This document shows, one piece after another, positions 12,123 through 21,767 of a stretch of 64,000 nt of DNA; the first letter of the stretch is position 1; each line of letters begins with the position of its first letter. Source of the stretch: Streptomyces sp. NBC_00094 (GTDB lineage: Bacteria > Actinomycetota > Actinomycetes > Streptomycetales > Streptomycetaceae); the NCBI RefSeq assembly GCF_026343125.1, contig NZ_JAPEMB010000001.1, positions 1,364,001 to 1,428,000 on the forward strand, read 5' to 3'. The position numbers and the translations under genes are program-made. Below the pieces are notes generated by a model. The model saw only the letters and a list, made by a program, of their open reading frames with translations. It ran no database searches and was not told the origin of the DNA.

Positions 12123-12950
12123 TTAGTGCGTCACCAGCGCCCGTTCGCCCGCCGCCCGCATCGCCGCGAGCGGCCCGGGCCGGATACCCGTCATCTGCTC
12201 GAACTGGAGGACGGCCTGGTGGACGAGGAGGTCGAGGCCGCCGACCACCTTTCCACCGCGGTCGGACCAGGCCGCGGCGAGCGCGGTCGGCCAGGGGTCG
12301 TACAGCACGTCGAAGAGGGTGCCCACCGTGTCGGGCACGGCGGTCGCCAGGGCGTTCGTGGCGCCGGCGGGGGTGGTCGCGATGACCAGCGGCGCGGCGA
12401 AGGCCTCGGCCGCGTCCTCCCAGGCGGCGGTACGGACGTCCACACCGAGCCGCTCGCCCCAGCCGCGCATCTCCTCGGCGCGGGCCTCGCTCCGTACGTA
12501 CGCGGTGACCGGGCCCTCGCAGATCCGGGCGAGCGCGGCCAGCGCGGAGGAGGCGGTGGCGCCCGCGCCGAGGATCGCCGCGGACTCCACCTTCTCGACG
12601 CCCCGCTCGCTCAGGGCGGCGATCATGCCGGGGATGTCGGTGTTGTCGCCGACGCGGCGGCCGTCCTCGTGGAGGACGAGGGTGTTGACGGCCTCGACGG
12701 CCGCGGCCGTGTCGCTGATCTCGTCGAGCAGCGGGATGACCGCCCGCTTGAGCGGCATGGTCAGCGAGAACCCCGCCCAGCTGCCGTCCAGCCCGTCGAC
12801 GAAGCCGGGCAGCCCGGCCTCGTCGACCTCGAAGCGGTCGTAGGACCAGTCGTCGAGACCCAGCTCCGCGTACGCGGCCCGGTGCAGGACCGGGGAGAGG
12901 GAGTGGGCGATCGGCGAACCGAGGACGGCCGCGCGGTGTTGCTTGCTCAC
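12123..12950 (-). CDS. aroE: Shikimate dehydrogenase
   Basis: NADP-dependent reduction of 3-dehydroshikimate to shikimate. The 275-residue protein starts with GTG at 12950 in a 4-base overlap with the mltG stop. Substrate motif SPIAHSLSP (12-20), catalytic Lys68 in LTMPLK, Asp105 in NTDIPG and the nucleotide loop GAGATASSA near 129-137 are all present. The mltG-aroE coupling is a common actinobacterial order. It could also act on quinate, but the pathway neighbours favour shikimate. Confidence 0.94.
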   Translation of the reverse strand: MSKQHRAAVLGSPIAHSLSPVLHRAAYAELGLDDWSYDRFEVDEAGLPGFVDGLDGSWAGFSLTMPLKRAVIPLLDEISDTAAAVEAVNTLVLHEDGRRVGDNTDIPGMIAALSERGVEKVESAAILGAGATASSALAALARICEGPVTAYVRSEARAEEMRGWGERLGVDVRTAAWEDAAEAFAAPLVIATTPAGATNALATAVPDTVGTLFDVLYDPWPTALAAAWSDRGGKVVGGLDLLVHQAVLQFEQMTGIRPGPLAAMRAAGERALVTH

Positions 12951-14740
12951 TGACCCTGTTCCCGTTCCTTCTCGTACTCCGCGACGTTCTGGTTGTGTTC
13001 CTTGAGGGTCACGGAGAAGACGGTCTTGTTCTCGTTGATCGACACGAAGTAGTACCACGGACCGTCGGCCGGGCTCATCGCCGAGTTCAGCGCCTCGATG
13101 CCGGGGTTGCTGATGGGGCCGGGAATGAGGCCCTTCACGTCGTACGCGTACGTGTTGTACGGGTCCTTGATCTTGCGCATCTCCTCGACCGTGCCGACGT
13201 CCAGGGTGCTCGTGCCCCTGAAGTAGTTCACGGTCGAGTCGAACTCCAGACGGCCCACGGTCTCCACGTTGTTCGGCTTGAGCCGGTTGTAGACGACCCG
13301 CGCGACCTTGTCGAAGTCGTGCTTGTACTTGCCTTCGACCTGCACGAGGCTCGCGACGGTGAGCAGCTCCCAGGGCCCTTCCAGGCCGTGCTCCTTCGCC
13401 TTCGCGTCCAGGTCGAGCTTGGTGTACTCCGCGTTCGCGCGGGACACCATCTTGCGCAGGACTTCCTCGGGTTTCGCCGTCTTGGAGACCGGGTAGCTGG
13501 CCGGGAAGAGGAAGCCCTCCAGGGGGTCCTTGACGTCCTTGTGGTTCTTGGCCCAGTCGGGCAGGCCGAGGGAGTCCGCCTTCGCGCGGGCGATGCCCTT
13601 GGTCGTGCCTTCCTTGAGGTCGAGGCGCTTGTCGAGCTCGTTGTACACCCAGGTGTTGCGCTTGCCCTCGGGGATGACGAAGTTGGCCTGGCTCGCCGGG
13701 TTGAGCATGAGGGCGACCGCGCTCTCGGCCGACATCTCCTTCTTCAGCGTGTAGACGCCGGCCTGGATGGAGAGACCCTTGGGGTTCCGCTGCTGCGCGG
13801 AGACGAAGGCGTCGACGCTCTTGACGACGCCGGCCTTCTTGAGGATGTTGCCGATCTCGTAGCCGCCCGCGGACTTCGGGATCTCGATCTGGACGTCACC
13901 GCTGCCGCCACCCACGTAGTCGGGTGCCGCGCCGAACTCGCCCTGCCAGAACTGGTAGCCGAAGTAGCCGATGCCGCCGACGCCGCCGACCAGGACGAGC
14001 GCGACGACCAGGCAGGCCACGCCGTTCTTGCCCTTGCGTTTCTTCGCCTTGCTCCGGCGTTCGCGATCGCCACCGCGGGAACCGCGGCCGCGCGCCGGCT
14101 CCTCGTCGTACTCGTCCTCGGGGTCGTCCTCACCGGTGAAGAAGGGGTGCTGCTCCTCCTCCGGCTCCGGACGCGCCTCCTCCTCCGGCGCCCAGTCGAT
14201 CACCGGCTCCGGCGGGTTCCGCCGACGGCCGGGAGGCTGGGGCGGGGGGTACGCCTCGGGGGTGCCGTAGAGGTCCGGGTTCTGACCGCCGTACGGATCG
14301 GCCGGGGGCGCGCCGTACGGCATCGCCGCCTGGCCGGTCTCCCAGGTGCTGTCGTACTGCTGTCCGAGGTGCCCGGGCGTGTCGTAACCGCCCGGGTACC
14401 CCGTCCCGTACTGCTGCTGATCCTGGTACTGATGCAGGTGCTGATGCTCCTGCTGCTGGTACTGCTGCTGCTCCTGCTGCGGGTAGTGCTGCTGATGCAT
14501 CGGCTGCTGGTACTGCGGATCCACATAGCCCTGAGGCTGCTGCGGCTGCTGGTACTGCTGCTGCTGATGCTGTTGCTGCTGGTACGGGTCGCCCTCGTAC
14601 CCCTGACCGCCGCCCTGACCGTACGGGCTCGCCTGCTGCGGGTGCTGGTACTGCTGCTGACCTTCCCACCCCTGGTCCCCGAACAACGGGTCCGTGGGGT
14701 GCCACGGTTCGGAGCCGGGGCTCCGGCCATACTCAGTCAT
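12947..14740 (-). CDS. mltG: Endolytic murein transglycosylase MltG with Gln-rich N-terminus
   Basis: Membrane enzyme that cuts nascent peptidoglycan and so sets glycan chain length. The 597-residue protein has a long cytoplasmic N-terminus very rich in Gln, Tyr, His and Pro (about 20-150), an acidic then basic stretch, a single membrane helix at about 240-262, and the extracellular YceG/MltG domain. The active-site region reads LTVASLVQVEGKYKHDF (about 463-479), with the Glu of VEG the likely catalytic acid, followed by ARVVYNRL and, near the end, PGPISNPGIEALNSAM. The C-terminal half fits the family; the Gln-rich tail is unusual in length. It is the first gene of the mltG-aroE pair. Confidence 0.92.
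   Translation of the reverse strand: MTEYGRSPGSEPWHPTDPLFGDQGWEGQQQYQHPQQASPYGQGGGQGYEGDPYQQQQHQQQQYQQPQQPQGYVDPQYQQPMHQQHYPQQEQQQYQQQEHQHLHQYQDQQQYGTGYPGGYDTPGHLGQQYDSTWETGQAAMPYGAPPADPYGGQNPDLYGTPEAYPPPQPPGRRRNPPEPVIDWAPEEEARPEPEEEQHPFFTGEDDPEDEYDEEPARGRGSRGGDRERRSKAKKRKGKNGVACLVVALVLVGGVGGIGYFGYQFWQGEFGAAPDYVGGGSGDVQIEIPKSAGGYEIGNILKKAGVVKSVDAFVSAQQRNPKGLSIQAGVYTLKKEMSAESAVALMLNPASQANFVIPEGKRNTWVYNELDKRLDLKEGTTKGIARAKADSLGLPDWAKNHKDVKDPLEGFLFPASYPVSKTAKPEEVLRKMVSRANAEYTKLDLDAKAKEHGLEGPWELLTVASLVQVEGKYKHDFDKVARVVYNRLKPNNVETVGRLEFDSTVNYFRGTSTLDVGTVEEMRKIKDPYNTYAYDVKGLIPGPISNPGIEALNSAMSPADGPWYYFVSINENKTVFSVTLKEHNQNVAEYEKEREQGQ
14390..14660 (-). repeat. CAG/CAA-rich low-complexity tract inside mltG
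   Basis: The plus strand is full of CTG, CTGCTG and CTGGTA, which encode runs of Gln interrupted by Tyr, His and Pro in the N-terminal tail of MltG. The tract is imperfect, not a simple triplet array, but is the lowest-complexity coding stretch in the window and a likely place for length variation between strains. Confidence 0.7.
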
Positions 14741-14841
14741 CGATCCCCAAACAGCCGCGAGGCTTCCGGACGATCCGCCTCTACGTAGTGCGGCAGCTGT
14801 TCGAACACCGCCGCATCGCGCGGAACGTTACCGTATCGCGA

Positions 14842-15306
14842 TCAGATGACCACTTCGACGCCCTCGCCGGGCGGATTACCTGATACCCGTTCGGACTCAA
14901 GAGCGTTCTGCAGGATGATCACAGCGGCGGCCTGGTCGATGACGGACCGCCCCTTCTTCGCCTTCACGCCGGAGGCCCGCAGCCCCTGCGTCGCGGTGAC
15001 CGTCGTCATCCGTTCGTCCACGAGCCGGACCGGCACCGGGGCGATGCCCTTGGCCATCTCGCGGGCGAAGGCACGGACCTTGGTCGCGGCCGGGCCTTCC
15101 CGCCCGCTGAGCGAGCGGGGCAGGCCCACGATGACCTCGATGGGCTCGTACTCCTCGACGATCTGGCGGAGCCGCCGGTGGGCGGCCGGGACGTCGCGTC
15201 CCGGCACGGTCTCCACCGGCGTGGCGAGGACCCCGTCGGGGTCGCAGGAGGCGACCCCGATCCGGGCGTCCCCGACGTCGACCGCGATACGGCGGCCGCG
15301 ACGCAT
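14842..15306 (-). CDS. ruvX: Putative pre-16S rRNA nuclease / Holliday junction resolvase-like protein
   Basis: RNase H-fold YqgF-family protein, 154 residues from the ATG at 15306. In E. coli the family trims the 5' end of 16S rRNA; a junction-resolving role has also been proposed. Catalytic Asp in AVDVGDARIG near residue 10, the GLPRSLSGREGP loop, Glu in VDERMTT and the final Asp in SVIDQAAAVIIL are all present. A GTG at 15312 is an alternative start: it forms a GTGA overlap with alaS and has GGAG 5 bases upstream, adding two residues. It follows alaS, its usual partner. Confidence 0.93.
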   Translation of the reverse strand: MRRGRRIAVDVGDARIGVASCDPDGVLATPVETVPGRDVPAAHRRLRQIVEEYEPIEVIVGLPRSLSGREGPAATKVRAFAREMAKGIAPVPVRLVDERMTTVTATQGLRASGVKAKKGRSVIDQAAAVIILQNALESERVSGNPPGEGVEVVI

Positions 15307-15308
15307 CG

Positions 15309-17978
15309 TCACGCCGTCTCCGTCACGAGGCGCTCGACGGCGGCGATGGCGTCGCCGACGGCCTGCGGGTTCGTGCCGCCGCCCTGGGCGACGTCCGGCT
15401 TGCCGCCGCCTCCGCCACCGAGGGTCTTGGCGGCGGTGCGGACCAGCTCGCCGGCCTTGAGGCCACGCTCGCGGGCGGCCTCGTTGGTGGCGATGACCGT
15501 GAGCGGCTTGCCGTTGGCCGTGGTGAACAGGGCCACGACGGCCGGACGGCCGCCGGAGATGCGGCCACGGACGTCCAGGACCAGCTTGCGCAGGTCGTCC
15601 GCGGTGGTGCCGTCCGGGACCTGACCGGTCACCAGGGCGACGCCACGGACGTCCTGGGCGGAGTCGACGAGACCGGCGGCGGCCTGGAGGACCTTCTCCG
15701 CGCGGAACTTCTCGATCTCCTTCTCGGCGTCCTTCAGCTTGCCGAGCATGGCGGAGATCTTCTCCGGCAGCTCCTCGGGGCGGCCCTTGACGAGCTCCTG
15801 GAGCTGGGCGACGACCGTGTGCTCCTTGGCGAGGAAGTTGTACGCGTCGACGCCGACGAGGGCCTCGATGCGGCGCACGCCGGAGCCGATGGACGACTCG
15901 CCGAGCAGCTTCACCAGACCCAGCTGTGAGGTGTTGCGGACGTGCGTACCGCCGCACAGCTCCTTGGAGAAGTCGCCGATGGTGACGACGCGGACCTGCT
16001 CGCCGTACTTCTCGCCGAACTCGGCGATGGCGCCCTGGCGCTTGGCCTCGTCGATCGCCATGACCTCGGCGTGGACCTCCAGCTCGCGCGAGAGGATCTC
16101 GTTGATCTTCTGCTCGACATCGACGAGGACCGTGCCGGGGACGGCGTTCGGCGAACCGAAGTCGAAGCGGAAACGGCCGGGCTGGTTCTCGGAACCGGCC
16201 TGGGCGGCCGTCGGGCCGAGGGCGTCGCGCAGCGCCTGGTGGGTGAGGTGGGTGGCCGAGTGGGCGCGGGCGATGGCCGTCCGGCGCCGGACGTCGATGG
16301 TGGCGTAGGCGGTGGAGCCGACGGTCACCTCGCCGACCTGGACGGTGCCCTTGTGCACGGAGACGCCCGGGACCGGCTGCTGGACGTCACGGATCTCGAT
16401 CACGGCGCCGCTGTGCAGCTTGATACGGCCCTGGTCGGCGATCTGACCGCCGCCCTCGGCGTAGAACGGGGTGCGGTCGAGGACGACCTCGACGTCGTCG
16501 CCCTCGGAGGCCGCCGGCGAGGAGACACCGTTGACGAGGAGACCCACGACCGTGGTCTCGCCCTCGGTGTTGGTGTAGCCGGTGAACTGGGTGGCGCCGT
16601 TGCCGTCGGCGATCTCCCGGTACGCGGTCATGTCGGCGTGACCGGTCTTCTTGGCCTTGGCGTCCGCCTTGGCGCGCTCCCGCTGCTCCTTCATCAGGCG
16701 GCGGAAGCCGTCCTCGTCCACGGAGAGGCCCTGCTCGGAGGCCATCTCCAGGGTGAGGTCGATCGGGAAGCCCCAGGTGTCGTGGAGCAGGAACGCCTTG
16801 TCGCCGGAGAGGATCGTGCCGCCGGCGGCCTTGGTCTCGGTGACGGCGGTGTCGAGGATGTTGGTGCCGCCCTTGAGGGCCTTCAGGAAGGCGGCCTCTT
16901 CGGCGAGGGCGACCGTCTCGATGCGCTTGCGGTCGGTGACCAGCTCCGGGTACTGCTCGCCCATCGTGTCGATCACGGTGTCCACGAGCTCCTGGACGAC
17001 CGGGTCGGTGGCGCCGAGCAGGCGCATGTTGCGGACGGCGCGGCGCATGATGCGGCGCAGCACGTAGCCGCGGCCCTCGTTGCCGGGGGTGACGCCGTCG
17101 CCGATGAGCATCACGGACGTGCGCATGTGGTCGGCGACCACGCGGAGCGAGACGTCGCTCTCGTGGGCCTTGCCGTAGGCGACGCCGGTGAGCTCGGTGG
17201 CCTTGTCGATGACGACCTGGAGGGTGTCCGTCTCGTACATGTTCTGGACGCCCTGGAGGATCATCGCCAGGCGCTCCAGGCCGAGGCCCGTGTCGATGTT
17301 CTTCGACGGCAGCTCGCCGAGGATCGGGAAGTCGTCCTTGCCGGAGCCCTCACCGCGCTCGTACTGCATGAAGACCAGGTTCCAGATCTCCACGTACCGC
17401 TCGTCGTTGACGGCCGGGCCGCCCTCGACGCCGAACTCGGGGCCGCGGTCGTAGTTGATCTCGGAGCACGGGCCACAGGGACCGGGGACGCCCATCGACC
17501 AGTAGTTGTCCTTCTTGCCGAGGCGCTGGATGCGCTCGGCGGGGACGCCGACGACGTCGCGCCAGATCTGCTCGGCCTCGTCGTCCTCCTGGTAGACGGT
17601 GATCCAGAGCTTCTCCGGCTCAAGCCCGTAGCCGCCGTGCTCCACCGAGGAGGTCAGCAGCTCCCAGGCGAGCTTGATGGCGCCTTCCTTGAAGTAGTCG
17701 CCGAAGGAGAAGTTGCCGCACATCTGGAAGAACGTGCCGTGGCGGGTGGTCTTGCCGACTTCCTCGATGTCGGGCGTCCGCACGCACTTCTGCACGCTGG
17801 AGGCGCGCGTGAAGGGCGGCTTGACCTCACCCAGGAAGTAGGGCTTGAAGGGCACCATGCCGGCGGGGACGAGCAGCAGAGTCGGGTCGTCCGCGATGAG
17901 CGACGCCGAAGGGACGACGGTGTGCCCGCGCTCCTCGAAGAAGCTCAGCCAGCGGCGGCGGATTTCAGCCGACTCCAT
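15309..17978 (-). CDS. alaS: Alanyl-tRNA synthetase
   Basis: Class II synthetase of 889 residues that charges and proofreads tRNA-Ala. The N-terminal catalytic domain has [17 protein letters not shown]; the editing domain holds the zinc ligands HSATH (near 573) and CGGTH (near 675); the C-terminal region is the Gly-rich C-Ala domain ending SVTKPD-like in [15 protein letters not shown]. Full length for the family. Its ATG at 17978 shares one base with the stop of the upstream gene (TGATG), and its stop overlaps the possible ruvX GTG. Confidence 0.97.
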   Translation of the reverse strand: MESAEIRRRWLSFFEERGHTVVPSASLIADDPTLLLVPAGMVPFKPYFLGEVKPPFTRASSVQKCVRTPDIEEVGKTTRHGTFFQMCGNFSFGDYFKEGAIKLAWELLTSSVEHGGYGLEPEKLWITVYQEDDEAEQIWRDVVGVPAERIQRLGKKDNYWSMGVPGPCGPCSEINYDRGPEFGVEGGPAVNDERYVEIWNLVFMQYERGEGSGKDDFPILGELPSKNIDTGLGLERLAMILQGVQNMYETDTLQVVIDKATELTGVAYGKAHESDVSLRVVADHMRTSVMLIGDGVTPGNEGRGYVLRRIMRRAVRNMRLLGATDPVVQELVDTVIDTMGEQYPELVTDRKRIETVALAEEAAFLKALKGGTNILDTAVTETKAAGGTILSGDKAFLLHDTWGFPIDLTLEMASEQGLSVDEDGFRRLMKEQRERAKADAKAKKTGHADMTAYREIADGNGATQFTGYTNTEGETTVVGLLVNGVSSPAASEGDDVEVVLDRTPFYAEGGGQIADQGRIKLHSGAVIEIRDVQQPVPGVSVHKGTVQVGEVTVGSTAYATIDVRRRTAIARAHSATHLTHQALRDALGPTAAQAGSENQPGRFRFDFGSPNAVPGTVLVDVEQKINEILSRELEVHAEVMAIDEAKRQGAIAEFGEKYGEQVRVVTIGDFSKELCGGTHVRNTSQLGLVKLLGESSIGSGVRRIEALVGVDAYNFLAKEHTVVAQLQELVKGRPEELPEKISAMLGKLKDAEKEIEKFRAEKVLQAAAGLVDSAQDVRGVALVTGQVPDGTTADDLRKLVLDVRGRISGGRPAVVALFTTANGKPLTVIATNEAARERGLKAGELVRTAAKTLGGGGGGKPDVAQGGGTNPQAVGDAIAAVERLVTETA

Positions 17979-18334
17979 CAGTGGTCCTCATTCCGGTTGT
18001 ACGAGATCGTGGGGATTGAATACGTGGTGTGCGGGCGCTTGGTGGGATCGAGCGCGGCCCTGCGGCGCGGCGACGGAAGCTCGCGGTCCCGGTCGTCGTC
18101 GGCCGGCGCGGCGTCCAGGCCGAGTGCCTCGCCCAGTTCGACCTCCCGCTGGACCATGCCCGCCCTCACGTCGAGGGCGAAGTCCTTGAGCCGGTGCCCC
18201 GTCTCGACGGCCTTGTTCGCCGCCTGCGCGGCGAGGCTCTCGGGGGTCAGCTGTTTCAGCTTCCGGTTGACCTTGGCGGTGGCCCACACGCCGGCGGCTG
18301 CGCCGGCCGTGAACCAGAACGTGCGGCGGAACAT
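17978..18334 (-). CDS. Small conserved actinobacterial protein, probably membrane-anchored
   Basis: Protein of 118 residues with a short hydrophobic N-terminus ([17 protein letters not shown], residues 5-21), a helical middle ([32 protein letters not shown]) and a charged C-terminal tail. It resembles the small proteins that sit between alaS and a DUF948 gene in many Streptomyces genomes; I do not know a function. The one-base TGATG overlap with alaS shows that it is translated as part of the same unit. ATG at 18334, 5 bases after the preceding gene. Confidence 0.8.
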   Translation of the reverse strand: MFRRTFWFTAGAAAGVWATAKVNRKLKQLTPESLAAQAANKAVETGHRLKDFALDVRAGMVQREVELGEALGLDAAPADDDRDRELPSPRRRAALDPTKRPHTTYSIPTISYNRNEDH

Positions 18335-18339
18335 GGCGG

Positions 18340-18777
18340 TCAGCCCTTCTGCTTCCGGCGCCGAGCGGACGGCACCGTACGGCCGACGATCACAGTACGG
18401 CGCGCGGTGGCCCGCGGCACGTCCTCACCGTCCCGGCTCCGGCCGAGCGCCTTCCGCACGCCGTAGCCGAACGCGGCCACCTTGACGAGCGGGCCGCCGA
18501 AGGTGGAGGCGACGGTGGAGGAGAGCGCGGACGCGTTGGAGGTGACCTCCTGGACGTCCGAGGCGATGGCGTCGACCCGGTCGAGCTGGGTCTGCGCGGA
18601 GCGCACGGTCGCGGAGGCGTCGGCGAGGAGGGGGACGGCCTGTTCGGTCACGTCCGCCACCAGCTTGGTGGTCGCCCTGAGCGTCTGGGCCAGCCTCACC
18701 AGCACCACGGCGAGGAAGGAGACCAGGATCGCCCAGAAGACGGCCACCAGGATCCCGGCAACCTCTCCACCGGTCAC
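18340..18777 (-). CDS. DUF948 domain membrane protein
   Basis: Protein of 145 residues from the GTG at 18777. One membrane helix (VAGILVAVFWAILVSFLAVVL, about 6-26) is followed by a long coiled-coil-like region (TLRATTKLVADVTEQAVPLL, QTQLDRVDAIASDVQEVTS) and a basic C-terminus, the layout of DUF948 proteins. The frame extends to an ATG-less upstream region, so GTG is chosen because it directly precedes the membrane helix. It heads the group 18777 to ruvX. Function unknown; a cell-envelope role is suggested only by the topology. Confidence 0.83.
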   Translation of the reverse strand: MTGGEVAGILVAVFWAILVSFLAVVLVRLAQTLRATTKLVADVTEQAVPLLADASATVRSAQTQLDRVDAIASDVQEVTSNASALSSTVASTFGGPLVKVAAFGYGVRKALGRSRDGEDVPRATARRTVIVGRTVPSARRRKQKG

Positions 18778-18934
18778 TCTGCACCGCTCTCTGCTGTCGT
18801 TGGGCCTTGCCAAAAGTAGTCCCCCGACCCTATCGCGCCCGGGCTGTCCTGCCGTACCGCATTACCGCCCGTGGGAAGGGAGTTACGGAAGTCGATTGTA
18901 CGGAGCGCGCGCGGGTGAGTACGCTCCGTGTCCC

Positions 18935-21103
18935 ATGCGACGGAGCAATCTCCCGGCCGAGCTGAACCGGTTCGTCGGACGGGCCGCCGAGCAGGCCGAA
19001 CTGGCACGACTCCTGGGGGAGTCACGCCTCGTCACGGTCGTCGGGGTGGGTGGGGTCGGCAAGACGAGGCTCGCGCTGCGGGCGGCCGCGGAGGCGCAGA
19101 AACGCTACGGCGACGACGTGCGGCTCGCCGAGCTCGCGCCGCTGCGCGACCCCGACCTGGTGGAACACGCCCTGGTCGAGGCGCTCGGGCTGACCGACCA
19201 CACGCTGAGGGCCCCGCGTGAGGTGCTGCTCGAGCACCTCGCCGAGCGGCGGCTCCTGCTGGTGCTCGACGGGTTCGAGCACCTGGTGGAGAGCTGCGCG
19301 CCGCTGGTACGGGAGCTCCTCGCGCACGCCCCCGGGCTGACCGTGCTCGCGGTCGGCCGGCGCCCGCTGCGGGTGGCGGGCGAGGCCGTGTTCACGCTGG
19401 CGCCGATGGCCGAGGAGGACGCGGTGACGCTGCTCGCCGAGCGGGCGGCGGAGGCGGGCGCGCCGGTCGTCCACGCACACGACTCCGTACGCGAGCTCTG
19501 CCGTCGGCTCGACGGCATTCCGCTCGCCCTCGAACTGGCGGCCGGGCGGCTGCCGCTCCTCTCCGTCGAGCAGATGCTGTGCCGTCTCGACGACCGCTTC
19601 CGGCTCCTCACGCTCGGCGCGCGCGGAGCGCTCCCCCGCCATCAGACCCTGCGCACGGCGATCGGCTGGAGCCACGAGCTGTGCACGCCGGAGGAGCGCC
19701 TGCTGTGGGCGCGGCTCTCGGTCTTCGCCGGGCCCTTCGACCTGGAGGCGGTGGAGTACGTGTGCGGCGGCCCCGAGCTGCCGTCGGACCGGATCCTGGA
19801 TCTGCTCGGGGACCTGCTCGCGCAGTCGCTGGTGGCGCGGGAGGACACTCCCGCCGGTCCCGGCTACCGGATCCTGGACACGGTCGCCGCGTACGGGGCG
19901 GAGTGGCTGGCCGCGCTCGGCGACACGGAGCGGCTGCGCAGGCGTCACCGCGACTGGTACATGGGGCTCGCGACCTGGTGCGAGCTGGAGTGGTTCAGCC
20001 CGCGCCAGGCGGAGGTGGCGGCCAGGACTGACGCGGCGCTGCCGAATCTTCGGGCGGCGCTCGACCTGTGCCTGGAACTCCCGGAGGACGCGCACCTCGC
20101 CCAGCACCTGGCGGGCACGCTCTGGTTCGCCTGGGTGGGCTGCGGGCGGCTGTCGGAGGGCCGGCACTGGCTGGAGCGGGCGGTCGCGCTGGAGTCCGGG
20201 CACGAGGAGGCCCGGCTGAAGGCGCTGTGGGTGCTCGGCTACGTGTCGATCCTGCAGGGCGACGGTACGGCGGCGGTGGCGGCGCTCCACGAGTGCGGGG
20301 AGCGGGCCCGGGCGTCGCGGAACGCGCTGGCGGAGGCGTACGCGACGCATCGGATGGGCTGCCTCGCGCTGCTCTCGGACGACATGCCGCGGGCGGAGGA
20401 GCTGATCGGGCGGGCCCTGGATGCGTACCGGGAGCTCGGCGAGCTCAACAGCAACGTGCTGATGGGGCAGGTCGAGCTGGCGATGGCGCGGGCCTTCGGC
20501 GGCGATCTGGAGGGCGCGGTCGCGATCTGCCGTGAGGTGCGCGAGGTCTGCGAGGAGCGCGGCGAGCGCTGGACCCGGGCGTACGCGCTCTACGTGCTGG
20601 CGTTCTCGGCGTGGACCAGGGGCGCGTACGGGGAGGCGCGGAAGCTGCTCGCGGAGTGCGTCACGATCAACCACACCTTCCGTGACCTGGTCGGGCTCGT
20701 CCTCGCGATCGAGTTGCTCGCGCTGGTGACGATGAGCGAGGGCGATCCGGCGGAGGCGGCGGTGCTCCAGGGCGCGACGGTGCCGGTGTGGGACACGGTG
20801 GGCATCCGGCTCTTCGGCTCGGGTTCGTTCAACGGGCCGAGGACGCTGTGCGAGCAGCTGGCGGGTGAGGCGCTGGGTGCGGAGTCGTACGCGGCGGCGT
20901 TCCGCGCGGGGCGCGGCCTGTCCTTGGACGCGATGGTGGAGCGCGTGCTCGCGCGCCGTCTGGTTCCGGCCGACGGCGGCCCGGCGGGGGCCGTGGCCCA
21001 CGCGGCCCCTCGGCCCTTCCGTACGGCCCGTTCGGCGGCGGTCCCGGGAACGCGGAAGCCCGCCGGCTCCCCCACCGGAAAGGGTGGGGAAGCGGCGGGC
21101 TGA
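18935..21103 (+). CDS. AfsR-like NB-ARC/TPR signalling ATPase without a DNA-binding domain
   Basis: Large STAND-type protein, 722 residues from the ATG at 18935. Walker A GVGGVGKT is at 37-44 and Walker B LLLVLDGFEHL near 105; GIPLALELAAGRLPLL and the winged-helix region (LRTAIGWSHELCTPEERLL) follow as in AfsR and related regulators. The C-terminal half is TPR-like helices. I see neither an N-terminal SARP/OmpR domain nor a C-terminal LuxR helix-turn-helix, so if it regulates transcription it must do so through a partner. There is no clear ribosome binding site; an 8-bp inverted repeat stands at 18900-18929. The last codons form a terminator hairpin. Confidence 0.85.
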   Translation: MRRSNLPAELNRFVGRAAEQAELARLLGESRLVTVVGVGGVGKTRLALRAAAEAQKRYGDDVRLAELAPLRDPDLVEHALVEALGLTDHTLRAPREVLLEHLAERRLLLVLDGFEHLVESCAPLVRELLAHAPGLTVLAVGRRPLRVAGEAVFTLAPMAEEDAVTLLAERAAEAGAPVVHAHDSVRELCRRLDGIPLALELAAGRLPLLSVEQMLCRLDDRFRLLTLGARGALPRHQTLRTAIGWSHELCTPEERLLWARLSVFAGPFDLEAVEYVCGGPELPSDRILDLLGDLLAQSLVAREDTPAGPGYRILDTVAAYGAEWLAALGDTERLRRRHRDWYMGLATWCELEWFSPRQAEVAARTDAALPNLRAALDLCLELPEDAHLAQHLAGTLWFAWVGCGRLSEGRHWLERAVALESGHEEARLKALWVLGYVSILQGDGTAAVAALHECGERARASRNALAEAYATHRMGCLALLSDDMPRAEELIGRALDAYRELGELNSNVLMGQVELAMARAFGGDLEGAVAICREVREVCEERGERWTRAYALYVLAFSAWTRGAYGEARKLLAECVTINHTFRDLVGLVLAIELLALVTMSEGDPAEAAVLQGATVPVWDTVGIRLFGSGSFNGPRTLCEQLAGEALGAESYAAAFRAGRGLSLDAMVERVLARRLVPADGGPAGAVAHAAPRPFRTARSAAVPGTRKPAGSPTGKGGEAAG
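21058..21100 (+). terminator. Terminator hairpin formed by the last codons of the 18935-21103 gene
   Basis: GCCCGCCG (21058-21065) pairs with CGGCGGGC (21093-21100), and CTCCCCCACC inside pairs with GGGTGGGG around a GGAAA loop. The stop codon TGA (21101-21103) follows at once, so the hairpin is wholly inside the coding region. It separates two convergent genes. Confidence 0.75.
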
Positions 21104-21126
21104 ACACCGCGGGGGTGGTACTACGT

Positions 21127-21146
21127 CCCCCGGCTGTCGCCGGGGG
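21127..21146 (-). terminator. rpsD terminator hairpin
   Basis: CCCCCGGC, loop TGTC, GCCGGGGG: a perfect 8-bp stem just beyond the rpsD stop on the minus strand. Confidence 0.7.
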
Positions 21147-21152
21147 CCCGGA

Positions 21153-21767
21153 TCAGCGGGCGTAGTACTCGACGACCAGCTGCTCGTCGCAGATGACCGG
21201 GATTTCCTTGCGGTTCGGGTCGCGGTCGAGGCGGAAGGCCAGGGCCTTCAGGTTGACCTGCAGGTAGCGCGGGGTCTCACCGTCGGCGGCGAAGCCACCC
21301 TCACGGGCGACCTCGAACAGCGGCTTGGTGCGGCTGCGCTCGCGGACCATCACGACGTCGTCGGGACGGACACGGAACGACGGCTTGTCGACCTTGCCAC
21401 CGTTGACCTGGATGTGGCCGTGGACGACCATCTGGCGGGCCTGGTAGATGGTGCGGGCGATGCCCGAACGCAGGACCAGGGCGTCGAGGCGACGCTCGAG
21501 CTCGACGACCAGCGCCTCGCCCGTCTTGCCTTCGGCCTTCTTGGCGCGGTCGTAGGCGCGCGCCATCTGGCGCTCGCTGATGTCGTACTGGGCGCGCAGA
21601 CGCTGCTTCTCGAGCAGACGGACCTTGTAGTCCGAGTTCTGCTTGCGGCCACGGCCGTGCTCGCCCGGCGGGTAGGGGCGGGCCTCGAAGTACTTGACAG
21701 CCTTCGGGGTCAGCGCGATGCCGAGGGCACGCGACTTCTTGACCTTGGGACGGGACTGGTTCGGCAT
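21153..21767 (-). CDS. rpsD: 30S ribosomal protein S4
   Basis: Primary 16S rRNA-binding protein of 204 residues that starts assembly of the 30S body. The N-terminal domain reads [19 protein letters not shown] and [13 protein letters not shown], and lacks the four-Cys zinc knuckle of some S4 proteins. The S4 RNA-binding domain follows ([38 protein letters not shown]). It stands alone rather than in the alpha operon, as in other Streptomyces. GAGAGG lies 7 bases before the ATG. A leader of about 300 bases precedes it and may serve S4 autoregulation. Confidence 0.97.
   Translation of the reverse strand: MPNQSRPKVKKSRALGIALTPKAVKYFEARPYPPGEHGRGRKQNSDYKVRLLEKQRLRAQYDISERQMARAYDRAKKAEGKTGEALVVELERRLDALVLRSGIARTIYQARQMVVHGHIQVNGGKVDKPSFRVRPDDVVMVRERSRTKPLFEVAREGGFAADGETPRYLQVNLKALAFRLDRDPNRKEIPVICDEQLVVEYYAR

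Noticed and set aside
15942..18485. Plus-strand open frame of 847 codons opposite alaS
   Set aside because: Mirror frame of a well-identified gene, with no start signal and low-complexity Val/Asp/Leu/Gly composition.
19022..21001. Minus-strand open frame opposite the AfsR-like gene
   Set aside because: Arg/Gln/Pro-rich shadow frame; the plus frame has Walker motifs and TPR pattern.
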